DNA from: Mortierella sp. BCC40632
Taxonomy: Eukaryota > Mortierellomycota > Mortierellomycetes > Mortierellales > Mortierellaceae
Assembly: GCA_011634665.1 (NCBI GenBank)
Contig: WAEK01000020.1
Coordinates: 384,001 to 448,000 of the forward strand
Reading direction: 5' to 3'
Length of the DNA stretch: 64,000 nucleotides
The position numbers and the translations under genes were made by a program. The notes below the pieces were generated by a model, which had not been told where the DNA came from, searched no databases, and was given only the letters and a program-made list of their open reading frames with translations. Of this stretch, positions 63,835 through 64,000 are shown one piece after another; position 1 is the stretch's first letter; each line of letters starts with the position of its first letter.

Positions 63835-64000
63835 TACACAGGGGTATGATGGAACATTTGAGGCTCAAATTTGTAGTTTTGTCCATCATTTGATCCATCT
63901 ACCTCCTTCCATAGACAAATCTGCCACATGGAATCACAGCTCATTAATTGTGGGCTATATTGAATAAATTGTTGCAATGCCCATTTAGTGAGTACTTTTT

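Overview
The window is nuclear DNA of a filamentous, early-diverging fungus. Genes have several short GT-AG introns (a few GC-AG), starts in cacc/gccatg contexts, TATA boxes and AATAAA-type 3' signals. Introns and spacers are full of A/T homopolymers and GA/CT microsatellites. Together with the large subtilase, the alkane-hydroxylase-like P450 and the GC content, this suggests Mucoromycota, most likely Mortierellaceae. That placement is inference. All gene models come from reading the sequence; splice sites were chosen by GT/GC...AG borders, phase and family conservation.

Layout. 1-4.4 kb: protein-like scraps with no intact gene, including a Myb/SANT-like relic. 4.9-5.6 kb: small, probably myristoylated WW-domain protein. 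6.0-11.5 kb: a 1786-residue protein with about 27 WG/GW dipeptides (Argonaute-hook-like), two coiled coils, poly-Q and two C-terminal CCHC zinc knuckles. 12.4-17.9 kb: aromatic aminotransferase (ARO8-like) followed by DAHP synthase (ARO3/4-like), the last and first steps of Phe/Tyr synthesis. 18.3-31.5 kb: a neighbourhood of RNA-modification genes, TRM11 (-), SLX9-like (+), TRM112 (+), a TBRG1-like FYRN/FYRC protein (-), TRM9 (+) and TRM61 (-). 32.7-36.6 kb: F-box/ankyrin protein. 38.2-42.8 kb: secreted subtilase with a PA domain, followed after 61 bp by an intronless gene for a disordered protein with a ubiquitin-interacting motif. 45.7-48.2 kb: cytosolic asparaginyl-tRNA synthetase (-). 48.8-50.5 kb: OMA1-like mitochondrial protease (-). 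50.7-53.0 kb: unrecognised single-pass membrane protein (-). 55.2-58.1 kb: Opy2-like membrane anchor. 59.4-61.5 kb: cytochrome P450. 61.6-63.8 kb: pogo-type DNA transposon with 115-bp inverted repeats, a TA target duplication and a broken transposase.

How genes fit together. TRM112 is known as the activating subunit of Trm9 and Trm11, and both partners lie within about 7 kb of it; TRM61 is next to TRM9 and an aminoacyl-tRNA synthetase lies 14 kb on. The two aromatic amino-acid genes are neighbours on one strand, and each has a TATA box and a TGASTCA (Gcn4-type) motif upstream. The WG/GW protein is the best candidate for something undescribed: its architecture suggests an RNA-silencing or mRNP scaffold.
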